Shown here one piece after another: positions 5,185 to 10,786 of a DNA stretch of 10,786 bases. The DNA lies in the NCBI GenBank assembly GCA_023137655.1, contig JAGLOT010000009.1, positions 1 through 10,786 on the forward strand. Reading direction: 5' to 3'. The position numbers and the translations under genes are program-made. The notes beneath the pieces were generated by a model. That model had not been told where the DNA came from, did not search any database, and worked only from the letters and a program-made list of their open reading frames with translations. The stretch's first letter is position 1, and each line of letters opens with the position of its first letter. The DNA is from Nanobdellota archaeon. Its GTDB lineage: Archaea > Nanobdellota > Nanobdellia > Woesearchaeales > BS150m-G63.

Positions 5185-5331
5185 TTATTCCTTAATTTCA
5201 ACTAGTTTGAGTAATGCTTGTTTAAGATTGCCCACATGGTTTGGAAATTTCTCTAAATCCCCTAATGTGCCCTCAAACTCAAATTCATGAAGTTGTGAAC
5301 TTGGGTCTCTAATTTTACCTTTAATTCTCAT
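5185..5331 (-). CDS. 48-aa protein of unknown function
   Basis: The minus-strand ORF from ATG 5331 to TAA 5185 begins MRIKGKIRDPSSQLHEFEFE, followed by a helix-forming tail (NLKQALLKLVEIKE). The pattern is two beta-strands followed by a helix. I cannot name a family. Support comes from GGGGGT about 8 nt upstream of the ATG as ribosome-binding site, a TATA-like stretch at about 5370-5380, and an elaborate nested inverted repeat over the promoter (5336-5394). It converges on the 51-aa RHH gene with 6 bp between the stops. Its small size and control region suggest a regulator or anti-regulator. Confidence 0.62.
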   Translation of the reverse strand: MRIKGKIRDPSSQLHEFEFEGTLGDLEKFPNHVGNLKQALLKLVEIKE

Positions 5332-5335
5332 ATTT

Positions 5336-5394
5336 ATACCCCCAATTTGATTAAATCTTTGTTTAATCCTTATTTATCTTAAGTTTGGGGGTAT
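5336..5394. promoter_or_regulatory. Nested inverted repeats over the promoter of the 48-aa gene
   Basis: The outer arms ATACCCCCAA (5336-5345) and TTGGGGGTAT (5385-5394) are perfect. The inner arms GATTAAA (5349-5355) and TTTAATC (5362-5368) are also perfect. The left outer arm overlaps the ribosome-binding site and the right arm lies upstream of the presumed TATA box, so a repressor binding both arms could loop out the promoter. Confidence 0.6.
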
Positions 5395-5398
5395 TTAA

Positions 5399-5597
5399 AA
5401 ATAATTGAAATATGCCCCAATCATTGAATAATATTAGTTGCCTATATTTATAAGAGTTATTCTGATGTAAGTCCAGTGTATTTTTACATAGAATAATGCA
5501 TTATTAATCAAATTGCATTAAACAATAATATTTCTATTGAAGTCTAAATTTGTCTGACAACCGCGACTCTTTTTGTGACATAATAAGCATATATAGA
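5399..5597. other. Non-coding stretch with two dyads, about 200 bp
   Basis: No gene seen. It holds a hairpin with arms TTATTCTGATGTAA (5457-5470) and TTACATAGAATAA (5484-5496), complementary except for one bulged G. It also holds an 11-bp palindrome TTGTCTGACAA (5550-5560) flanked by further GTC/GAC triplets, 38 bp beyond the stop of the rhh gene. These could be a transcript end and a regulator or recombinase-accessory site. Confidence 0.45.
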
Positions 5598-5816
5598 CTA
5601 GTATATTACCCTATTTTGTTTTTGAGTCTTTCTTTTACGAGTAAAGAGTACGTTCCAATTGGGACTCACAGCAGTACTTGTGACAAAATTGATATGATGT
5701 AGTGCAGTTTCAACACCAAATTTTACTACTTTACTCATATCTTCTTCATGTAAATACTTTTGTAACTCTTTTAGTCTAAGCTCTTCTATTTCATTAAATC
5801 TTATTGTTATTCTCAT
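5598..5816 (-). CDS. Ribbon-helix-helix DNA-binding protein coupled to the integrase
   Basis: A 72-aa protein. Residues 1-45 fit RHH: strand MRITIRFNE, helix EELRLKELQKYLHE, turn, and helix MSKVVKFGVETALHHI. The basic tail (TRKRKTQKQNR) would add non-specific DNA contact. Its ATG overlaps the integrase stop by one base (TAATG), and a perfect GGAGGT (opposite strand 5822-5827) lies 5 nt upstream, so it is translated together with int. A small DNA-binding protein next to an integrase often acts as excisionase or int repressor; that role is inference. In the integrated state the int promoter is at the other end of the element, so this gene would depend on read-through from the tRNA-Phe/OB-fold gene side. 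Confidence 0.78.
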   Translation of the reverse strand: MRITIRFNEIEELRLKELQKYLHEEDMSKVVKFGVETALHHINFVTSTAVSPNWNVLFTRKRKTQKQNRVIY

Positions 5817-6775
5817 TATTGTACCTCCGAATAGTCTTTATTCATTAAATGAGCTTTAAGCGCAGTGTCTTCACAATCTACGTGACACTTTGGGCCAATT
5901 TGTTTGTTATGTAATAGTGTTTCTAGTTGATTACACACTTTAGAATACCAGAATTCTGCTTGTTTTGAACTTGCTAGATAATGTCGTGCAGAAATAGACT
6001 TTCCAGCTCTACCTTGTATAAAGTCAGATACAGATTCAGGCACATTCTGATATATTAAGAAATTGTAATTCCATTTACGTAAATATTTGGGTGAAAATTT
6101 ACAACCACTTAGTCTAAACTTTTTTCTAATACAATTATAACTCTTAGTCATAATAAATAATTGATTATAAACAAATAATGGTAAGTAAATATTATTAATA
6201 CTTTTATTGCCACGAGTTTCACTTACTTGGTAAACTACAAAGTTATCATATTTTTTTAAATTAGATTCATCATAGTTTCGAAGAAATCTTAAACATTCAC
6301 ATAATCGAATACCACTAGTAGCTAAGACTAAATATAATAAATTGTAATTTGAGTCATCTTTGATTTTATTATAGCTATATATGACATCATTATCATGTGG
6401 AACGTAAACATCTACTCTTGCTCTTTTTGCTTTCAAGACTTTTCTATATTTATTGATGGTATCTAGATGTATTATGTCGAATAACTCACAATACTTAAGA
6501 TATGCTCTAGCAGAATTAATTAAATTCTTTTTACCAGCAGATTGACTTTCAACATAATGATATAATTCTTCTGGACTTTCAAATCTTTTATTTTTTAGAT
6601 GTTTGTTATAGTAAGAGCGAATAGATTTAATAGAATAATATGAATATTTTAGATTGACCCAATCTAGAAATTTTTGATGTTTTGAGAATTTTATACTAAA
6701 ATTATACGTATGATTTTTGTGATTTTTATGCGTACGATTTAGTCTTTTTATTGATTTGTCGTCAAGAAAAGAGGA
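5816..6775 (-). CDS. int: Integrase C-terminal fragment, int(C), SSV-type tyrosine recombinase
   Basis: The frame is open from attR (6775) to TAA at 5816, 319 codons and no ATG in the N-terminal half; a TTG at 6436 would give only the last 206 residues. It continues int(N) in frame. In the 378-aa fused numbering, residues about 85-170 resemble a SAM-like core-binding domain. The catalytic domain has SGIRLCECL (Arg216), a candidate Lys250 in GNKSINN, KYLR as the KxxR box (Lys289, Arg292) and SARHYL with the nucleophile Tyr325. KxxR in place of HxxR, and 33 residues from its Arg to Tyr, match SSV1 integrase. The segment FIQGRAGKSISARHY is characteristic. All catalytic residues are present, so the fused enzyme should be active; the fragment alone lacks start codon and N-terminus. 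Confidence 0.9.
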   Translation of the reverse strand, partial: SSFLDDKSIKRLNRTHKNHKNHTYNFSIKFSKHQKFLDWVNLKYSYYSIKSIRSYYNKHLKNKRFESPEELYHYVESQSAGKKNLINSARAYLKYCELFDIIHLDTINKYRKVLKAKRARVDVYVPHDNDVIYSYNKIKDDSNYNLLYLVLATSGIRLCECLRFLRNYDESNLKKYDNFVVYQVSETRGNKSINNIYLPLFVYNQLFIMTKSYNCIRKKFRLSGCKFSPKYLRKWNYNFLIYQNVPESVSDFIQGRAGKSISARHYLASSKQAEFWYSKVCNQLETLLHNKQIGPKCHVDCEDTALKAHLMNKDYSEVQ

Positions 6776-6843
6776 AAAAGTGGTGGGAACACCGGGATTT
6801 GAACACGGGACCTCTACGTCTTCAGCGTAGCGCTCTCCCAGAC
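6775..6843 (-). repeat. attR: right attachment site
   Basis: This 69-bp copy is identical to 1-69 and lies within the 3' 63 nt of the complete tRNA-Phe gene plus six bases beyond the CCA. On the minus strand it opens directly into the int(C) frame. Confidence 0.93.
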
Positions 6844-6857
6844 TGAGCTATGTTCCC
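6781..6857 (-). tRNA. tRNA-Phe (anticodon GAA), CCA encoded
   Basis: Read on the minus strand, the acceptor GGGAACA pairs perfectly with TGTTCCC. The D-arm is GCTC...GAGC. The anticodon stem CTACG/CGTAG carries the loop CTGAAGA, so the anticodon is GAA (Phe). The T-loop is TTCAAAT, the discriminator base is A, and CCA is encoded in the DNA, followed by a T-run. The T-stem CCGTG/CCCGG has a U-C mismatch at pair 52-62. The gene starts only 14 bp after the OB-fold gene stop, in the same direction. Integration of the element restored its 3' portion. Confidence 0.95.
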
Positions 6858-6871
6858 AAAAAAATAAAATT

Positions 6872-7258
6872 TTAATATTCTATGTCTTCGGTTTTGGTTT
6901 CTGGAGCTTCTTCGTCGACTTCTTCAAGCTTTTCTTCAACAACTACTTTTTCTGCTAAATTTTCAGCTTGTTCAGCGATTTCCATAGAACCATATTTACC
7001 AGTGCCTAACTGCATTTCGCCTTGCCATTCACTGACATAACCATTTTTAATAAGGACTTTGGTGCCTTCTTTGATTCTTTCGATGTCTTCATTCCAAAGA
7101 CTCATCTTAATAGACCCAGTTTCATCAAATCCAGTTGCATTAGCAACCCTTGTAGTCTTACCAAATCTATCAAACTCTTTTGGTTCTTGTATATCTTTGA
7201 TTGTTACGACAATTTCCACTTTGCCCATTTTAGGCTGTAAATCTTTTATTTCCATCAT
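6872..7258 (-). CDS. Archaeal OB-fold single-stranded DNA-binding protein (SSB/RPA-like)
   Basis: A 128-aa protein with a single OB fold at about residues 10-95. Recognisable blocks are VEIVVTIKDIQEPKEFDRFG, VANATGFDETGSIKMSLWN and GTKVLIKNGYVSEWQGEMQL, typical of RPA70-related short archaeal SSBs. An acidic disordered tail (residues 106-128, mostly Glu and Asp) follows, as in SSB proteins where it recruits partner enzymes. It would bind ssDNA in replication and repair. The start at 7258 is supported by a TATA box (TTTTTAAAT, minus strand, centred near 7284) 26 bp upstream, giving a leaderless message; a second ATG follows immediately. The tRNA-Phe gene lies 14 bp downstream, so the tRNA may be cotranscribed. 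Confidence 0.82.
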   Translation of the reverse strand: MMEIKDLQPKMGKVEIVVTIKDIQEPKEFDRFGKTTRVANATGFDETGSIKMSLWNEDIERIKEGTKVLIKNGYVSEWQGEMQLGTGKYGSMEIAEQAENLAEKVVVEEKLEEVDEEAPETKTEDIEY

Positions 7259-7278
7259 TTTATCAGAAAACCGATTAA

Positions 7279-7289
7279 TTATTTAAAAA
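7279..7289 (-). promoter_or_regulatory. TATA box of the OB-fold protein gene
   Basis: TTTTTAAATAA on the minus strand, centred about 26 bp from the ATG at 7258, leaderless spacing. Confidence 0.55.
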
Positions 7290-7413
7290 CCTTTCCCTTA
7301 GCAATGTCTTGTGCAAGTGGATATTAATTAAAAATTATAGAAATCTTACGGAAAATTTGGGGAAAAAGTTATTAAGTCAAGATTTATTCGTCAATAAGCT
7401 TTTAAAACAAAGT

Positions 7414-7445
7414 TTTATAAATAAGTTGAACTTAGTCAAACTAAT
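7414..7445 (+). promoter_or_regulatory. Promoter and possible operator of the toxin-antitoxin operon
   Basis: The TATA box TTTATAAATA (7414-7423) is centred 27-28 bp from the ATG at 7446. AGTCAA occurs at 7434-7439 and again near 7376, with a CGTCAA variant near 7390, and a TTGA/TCAA dyad lies at 7426-7439. These could be autoregulatory sites, which are usual for TA operons. Confidence 0.45.
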
Positions 7446-7691
7446 ATGGTACAAGCATTATTAAATTTGGACAACAATACTAACAGGATATTGAATTTTG
7501 TTAAAGCTAAATATGACTTTAACGATAAATCTGAAGCAGTAAGTTTTGTTGTTGATTATTTTATTGAAATGCAAAAAGATCCAGAATTAAAACCCGAGTT
7601 TATGACTAAATTAAAAAATTTAGAGAAAAAAGGTAAATTTACAGGTTATAAGAGCTTATCTAAGTTGAGAGATGAGCTTGAAAATGCATGA
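7446..7691 (+). CDS. DUF2683-type antitoxin
   Basis: An 81-aa protein. The N-terminus MVQALLNLDNNTNRILNFVK and then DKSEAVSFVVDYFIE match the archaeal DUF2683 family: an RHH-like strand-helix-helix DNA-binding domain, followed by a C-terminal segment (KLKNLEKKGKFTGYKSLSKL) that would wrap the toxin. In archaeal genomes DUF2683 genes commonly sit directly before relE-type toxins, as here. Its stop overlaps the toxin start by 8 bp, so the two are translationally coupled. The transcript appears leaderless. The protein should neutralise the toxin and repress the operon. It lies outside the integrated element, on the chromosomal side. Confidence 0.85.
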   Translation: MVQALLNLDNNTNRILNFVKAKYDFNDKSEAVSFVVDYFIEMQKDPELKPEFMTKLKNLEKKGKFTGYKSLSKLRDELENA

Positions 7692-7938
7692 ATTCTTAAT
7701 AGAAGATAAATTAAAAAGAAAGTTGAAAAAGTTGTTTAAGAAAGATAATCAGCTATACAATTCGGTTATGAATAAAATTGATGAAATTTTAAACTGCACT
7801 GATTTATCCCATTATAAAAATTTAAAAAAACCTATGCAAAGATTTAAACGAGTACATATTGGTAGTTTTGTATTAATTTTTAAAGTACAAAGAAAAATAA
7901 TTTTTTATGAATTAGAACATCACGATAAAATTTACTGA
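7684..7938 (+). CDS. relE: RelE/ParE-superfamily toxin, archaeal type
   Basis: An 84-aa protein that fits archaeal RelE-like toxins. The N-terminal helix pair (EDKLKRKLKKLFKKDNQLYN, KIDEIL) is followed by HYKNLKKPMQRFKRVHIG, then the beta-sheet FVLIFKVQRKIIFYELEH and the family-typical ending HHDKIY. Such toxins cut ribosome-bound mRNA. His79/His80 and the basic residues of the RFKRVHI segment are the likely active surface. I prefer the ATG at 7684 (8-bp overlap with the antitoxin) to the in-frame ATG at 7672, because MHEFLIEDKL matches the usual N-terminus. The stop TGA overlaps the 3' end of the convergent GlyRS gene by 7 bp. No lesion is visible, so the pair is probably functional. Confidence 0.85.
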   Translation: MHEFLIEDKLKRKLKKLFKKDNQLYNSVMNKIDEILNCTDLSHYKNLKKPMQRFKRVHIGSFVLIFKVQRKIIFYELEHHDKIY

Positions 7939-9386
7939 AAGAGTTCTCTTAATTTAGACTTTAAATCTTTTATAGCGATTCTTTCTTGTTTTGTGCTGTC
8001 TCTATCTCTAATTGTGACACCTTCTTCAAAGTCAACAGTTATACAAATAGGGGTACCAATTTCATCTTGTCGTGCATATCTCCTACCAATACTTCCAGAT
8101 TTATCATAGAAACAAGTAAAATCCTCTTTCAACATATCAAATACTTCCCGCCCCTTATCATTGATTTTATTTACAAGGGGGAAAACTGCAATCTGTATAG
8201 GGGCTATTTTTTTATCTAAATGAAGGACAATATTTCCTCTTTCTTTATCATCATCATAGGCCTCAGATAATAAAAGTAAAAAAGATCTTTCAACACCTAA
8301 AGAAGGTTCTGCAACAACAGTTGCTAATATTTTCGTTTTGGTTTCTTCGTCATATAAACTTAAATCTTTTCCACTATTTTTAGAATGTTGAGTTAAATCG
8401 TAATTTCCTCTATCTGCAATACCTTCTAATTCTTTCCAACCAAAACCAAATTTATATTCTAAATCCCAGCAGTCAGTTGAATAATGTGCAAGTTCATCTT
8501 TATCATGTTGTCTTGCCCTAAGATTATTTGGGTTAACACCTAAATCTGTAAAAAATTGATGTTCGAAAGCAAGCCAATATGCATGCCATTCATTTTTGAT
8601 TATTTTTGCATTTAATGCTTCTTTAACTGTTAATTTTTTAATATTTTTATGCCCTGCAGGAATAAAGTTAATTTTAGTTTTTTCAACTCCTTTTAGGAAA
8701 GGGCAGCTGTTATCATTTGGTTTTGTGAAATATTCAATTTCCATTTGTTCAAATTCTCTGCATCTGAACAGGAAGTTTCTTGGTGAAATTTCATTTCTAA
8801 AACTTTTACCCATTTGAGCAATTCCAAAAGGTAATTTTAATCTTGCATTTTCAGCTATAAGTCTGAAATTTGTGAAAATAATTTGTGCGGTTTCTGGTCT
8901 AAGATATGCTTTTGCATCATCGTCTTGTTTTGGACCAATAAATGTTTGAAACATTAGGTTAAATTGACTTGCTTCACTTAATTTATTTTTACATTTAGGG
9001 CATTTAATTTCATTATCAGTAATTAATTTATCAATTTCTTCTGGTTTCATACCATCAGCAATAATAGTGAGTGCCTCTTCTAATAGGACATCCCCTCTAA
9101 ATCTTGATTTACATTTTTTACATTCGACAAGAACATCTTCAAAACAATCCACATGTCCAGAAGCTTTCCAGATTTTTGGATTGCAGATAATTGAACCATC
9201 TATCCCAACAATGTCTTCTCTACTAGAAACGTGTTTTTTCCACCACAGTTTCTTAATATTATTTTTAAGTTCTACACCTAGTGGCCCATAGTCGAAAAAA
9301 CCAGATAATCCACCATAAATCTCTGAACTTGGGTAAATTAGGCCTTTTTTCTTACAGAAAACAGCTAGTTCTTCTATTCCTATCAT
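7932..9386 (-). CDS. glyS: Glycyl-tRNA synthetase, archaeal/eukaryotic alpha2 type
   Basis: A 484-aa class II synthetase charging tRNA-Gly. The N-terminus IYPSSEIYGGLSGFFDYGPL is diagnostic. Then come SGHVDCFED (76-84), four cysteines (89, 92, 129, 132) in CxxC pairs as a zinc ribbon, YLRPETAQ (161-168), motif 2 FRNEISPRNFLFRCREFEQ (196-214), ELEGIADRGNYDLTQHS (319-335) and motif 3 SLGVERSFLLLL (362-373). The anticodon-binding domain runs from about 395 to the end. It is shorter than many archaeal GlyRS (about 570 aa), with a small insertion domain. The start at 9386 is chosen because homologues begin at MIGIEEL and a TATA box lies 26 bp upstream; an in-frame ATG at 9434 would add 16 hydrophobic residues upstream of that promoter. 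Confidence 0.95.
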   Translation of the reverse strand: MIGIEELAVFCKKKGLIYPSSEIYGGLSGFFDYGPLGVELKNNIKKLWWKKHVSSREDIVGIDGSIICNPKIWKASGHVDCFEDVLVECKKCKSRFRGDVLLEEALTIIADGMKPEEIDKLITDNEIKCPKCKNKLSEASQFNLMFQTFIGPKQDDDAKAYLRPETAQIIFTNFRLIAENARLKLPFGIAQMGKSFRNEISPRNFLFRCREFEQMEIEYFTKPNDNSCPFLKGVEKTKINFIPAGHKNIKKLTVKEALNAKIIKNEWHAYWLAFEHQFFTDLGVNPNNLRARQHDKDELAHYSTDCWDLEYKFGFGWKELEGIADRGNYDLTQHSKNSGKDLSLYDEETKTKILATVVAEPSLGVERSFLLLLSEAYDDDKERGNIVLHLDKKIAPIQIAVFPLVNKINDKGREVFDMLKEDFTCFYDKSGSIGRRYARQDEIGTPICITVDFEEGVTIRDRDSTKQERIAIKDLKSKLRELFQ

Positions 9387-9407
9387 AATGAGAGAAAAAG
9401 GCAAGAA

Positions 9408-9416
9408 GTTTAAAAA
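9408..9416 (-). promoter_or_regulatory. TATA box of the GlyRS gene
   Basis: TTTTTAAAC on the minus strand, centred about 26 bp from the ATG at 9386. It supports a leaderless message and the shorter protein start. Confidence 0.55.
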
Positions 9417-9460
9417 CATTTCTCTCAAAAACAAAAAATTTACAATTGAACTATAGAAAA

Positions 9461-9470
9461 CTTTATTAAA
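9461..9470 (+). promoter_or_regulatory. TATA box of the topoisomerase VI-B gene
   Basis: CTTTATTAAA is centred 27 bp before the ATG at 9493 but only a few bases before the ATG at 9472, which favours the second ATG as start. Confidence 0.5.
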
Positions 9471-9492
9471 TATGCAAAATCTTTTTCTTTTA

Positions 9493-10786
9493 ATGGGAGA
9501 ATTAAATTCTACACTAGCAGATTATGGGGCCAGTAAGGCAGTTAAAAAACAGCCTAAGGCACATGAATTAGCTAAAAAACAGAGAGATATTGGTGTAGCT
9601 GAGTTTTTTGCAAGAAATAGACACCTTCTAGGATTTGATAATAAGTCAAAGGCCTTACTAACCACAGTAAAAGAAGCAGTTGATAATGCATTGGATGCCT
9701 GTGAAGAATCACAAATATTGCCAGAAATTCAAGTTCAAATAATTGACATGAAAAATGATAGGTTTAGAATTGTTATAGAAGATAATGGGCCAGGCATTGT
9801 TCAAAAACAAATTCCAAAGATTTTTGCTAAATTATTATACGGAAGTAAATTCCATTCAATGAAACAATCTAGAGGTCAGCAAGGTATTGGAATTTCTGCT
9901 GCAGTAATGTATGGTCAGATGACCACAGGAAAACCAGCAAGAATTATTTCTAGAATAAGTAAAGATGATCCAGCTCACTTATATGAATTACATATTAATA
10001 CGCAAAAAAATAAAGAAGAGATTGTCAGAAGTGAAACTTTAGATGAATGGCATAAGGACCATGGGACTTTAATTGAAATTGAATTGGAAGCATCTTACAA
10101 ATTAGGAAGACAATCTGTTGATGAATATTTAAAACAAACTTCCATTACAAATCCACATGCTACAATTATATATACAAATCCTAAAGCAGAACAACTTTTA
10201 TTTCCAAGAGTAACTGAAAAAGCTCCAAAAGAACCAAAGGAAACTAAACCACACCCATATGGTGTTGAACTTGGTACACTAATTAAAATGCTCAGATATA
10301 CTGAAGCAAAAACATTACAATCATTTTTATCAAAAGAATTTACAAGGGTTGGCAGTGGAACTGCAAAAACAATTTGTGAAAATGCAGCTTTATTACCTAG
10401 TACAAAACCAAGTAGGATGAGCAGAGAGCAATCTGATTCTTTAATGCAGGGAATTAAAAGAACTAAATTAATGAATCCACCAACAGATTGTGTAAGTCCA
10501 ATTACAAGTGATTTATTTGAAAGAGGAATAAGGAGAGTTGTTAATGCAGAGTTTTATACTGCAGCCACAAGAAGCCCAGCAGTTTATAGGGGCAATCCTT
10601 TTGTTGTTGAAGCAGCAATTGCATATGGGGGCGAACAACCAAAAGATAAATCTGCAGTATTGTTAAGATTTGCAAATCGTGTGCCTTTACAATATCAACA
10701 AAGTGCAGGTGCGATTTCAAAAGCAGTTACAGATACTGCCTGGAGAAATTATGGTTTAAGTCAAAGCAATGGTTCATTACCTGCAG
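9493..10786 (+). CDS. top6B: DNA topoisomerase VI subunit B, 3' end outside the window
   Basis: This is the ATPase subunit of the archaeal type IIB topoisomerase, which with Top6A relaxes supercoils and decatenates DNA. About 431 codons are visible and the frame is still open at 10786. The GHKL/Bergerat ATPase motifs are clear: KEAVDNALDACEE (N-box with the general-base Glu and the Mg-binding Asn), IEDNGPGI (G1) and GQQGIGISAAVMYGQMTTGK (G2). The H2TH domain follows (LQSFLSKEFTRVGSGTAKTI), then the transducer domain (FRSPAVYRGNPFVVE-like block through LLRFANRVPLQYQ, with the switch lysine expected further on). The ATG at 9493 fits leaderless transcription; the in-frame ATG at 9472 would add seven residues. 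It is divergent from GlyRS. Top6A is not in the window. Confidence 0.95.
   Translation, partial: MGELNSTLADYGASKAVKKQPKAHELAKKQRDIGVAEFFARNRHLLGFDNKSKALLTTVKEAVDNALDACEESQILPEIQVQIIDMKNDRFRIVIEDNGPGIVQKQIPKIFAKLLYGSKFHSMKQSRGQQGIGISAAVMYGQMTTGKPARIISRISKDDPAHLYELHINTQKNKEEIVRSETLDEWHKDHGTLIEIELEASYKLGRQSVDEYLKQTSITNPHATIIYTNPKAEQLLFPRVTEKAPKEPKETKPHPYGVELGTLIKMLRYTEAKTLQSFLSKEFTRVGSGTAKTICENAALLPSTKPSRMSREQSDSLMQGIKRTKLMNPPTDCVSPITSDLFERGIRRVVNAEFYTAATRSPAVYRGNPFVVEAAIAYGGEQPKDKSAVLLRFANRVPLQYQQSAGAISKAVTDTAWRNYGLSQSNGSLPA

Larger units (their letters stand above)
1..6843. mobile_element. Integrated element of about 6.77 kb in a tRNA-Phe gene, with SSV-type split integrase
   Basis: A perfect 69-bp direct repeat (1-69 = 6775-6843) bounds the element, so the excised circle would be 6774 bp. 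The right repeat is the 3' portion of an intact tRNA-Phe gene and the left repeat is the displaced tRNA 3' end. The integrase gene is divided between the two ends and regains one open frame when the att copies are fused. The interior encodes DNA-binding regulators, a nuclease-like protein, a polymerase-like protein and a secreted protein, while the right flank holds housekeeping genes. The window begins inside attL, so the repeat might extend a few bases further left. I see no capsid, portal, terminase or packaging ATPase, so an integrative plasmid is the simplest reading. A virus with unrecognisable structural genes is not excluded. Confidence 0.93.

Noticed and set aside
5816..6436. A 206-aa integrase starting at TTG 6436 as a complete gene
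   Set aside because: The frame extends upstream to the att site with integrase-like sequence and joins int(N) in frame. The TTG lies between the core-binding and catalytic domains.
7022..7286. Plus-strand ORFs opposite the OB-fold protein gene
   Set aside because: Antisense shadows of a well-supported gene, with no family match or promoter.
7986..9291. Several plus-strand ORFs of 70-77 codons across the GlyRS gene
   Set aside because: Shadows of the GlyRS reading frame without ribosome-binding sites or recognisable domains.

Overview
The window is archaeal. It carries a eukaryote/archaeal-type glycyl-tRNA synthetase, DNA topoisomerase VI subunit B, an archaeal OB-fold ssDNA-binding protein, a DUF2683/RelE toxin-antitoxin pair of archaeal type, and many promoters whose TATA box lies 26-28 bp upstream of the ATG (leaderless transcripts). 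The DNA is very AT-rich. Gene style is compatible with a DPANN-type or other AT-rich archaeon, but I cannot place it further with confidence.

Positions 1-6843 are an integrated mobile element of about 6.77 kb. A 69-bp direct repeat (1-69 and 6775-6843) bounds it. The right copy is the 3' part of a complete tRNA-Phe(GAA) gene on the minus strand; the left copy is the orphan 3' end of that tRNA. The integrase is of the SSV (fusellovirus) type and is split by integration. Its N-terminal 59 codons read leftwards from 178 off the left edge of the window through attL. The remaining 319 codons run from attR at 6775 to 5816. The frame is continuous when the two att copies are joined, giving a 378-aa protein with an R...K...KxxR...Y active-site layout.

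Inside the element, from left to right: a winged-helix regulator and a small basic protein (minus strand); a PD-(D/E)XK nuclease-like protein (plus); a polymerase-like protein (plus) with family A / T7-RNA-polymerase-type palm motifs A, B and C, flanked by a 16-bp inverted repeat; a decayed membrane-protein gene with an in-frame TGA and no start codon; a membrane-anchored Cys-rich exported protein; two very small genes (a 51-aa ribbon-helix-helix regulator with GTACnnGTAC operators, and a 48-aa unknown); and a second ribbon-helix-helix gene translationally coupled to the integrase. The likely logic is this. The polymerase-like protein is the replication protein of the excised circle. The nuclease is cargo or defence. 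The wHTH and RHH proteins control the promoters. Integration cuts the int-rhh operon away from its promoter.

The right flank (6872-10786) is chromosomal: the OB-fold protein gene just upstream of the tRNA, the DUF2683/RelE pair, GlyRS, and the divergent, window-truncated topoisomerase VI-B gene.
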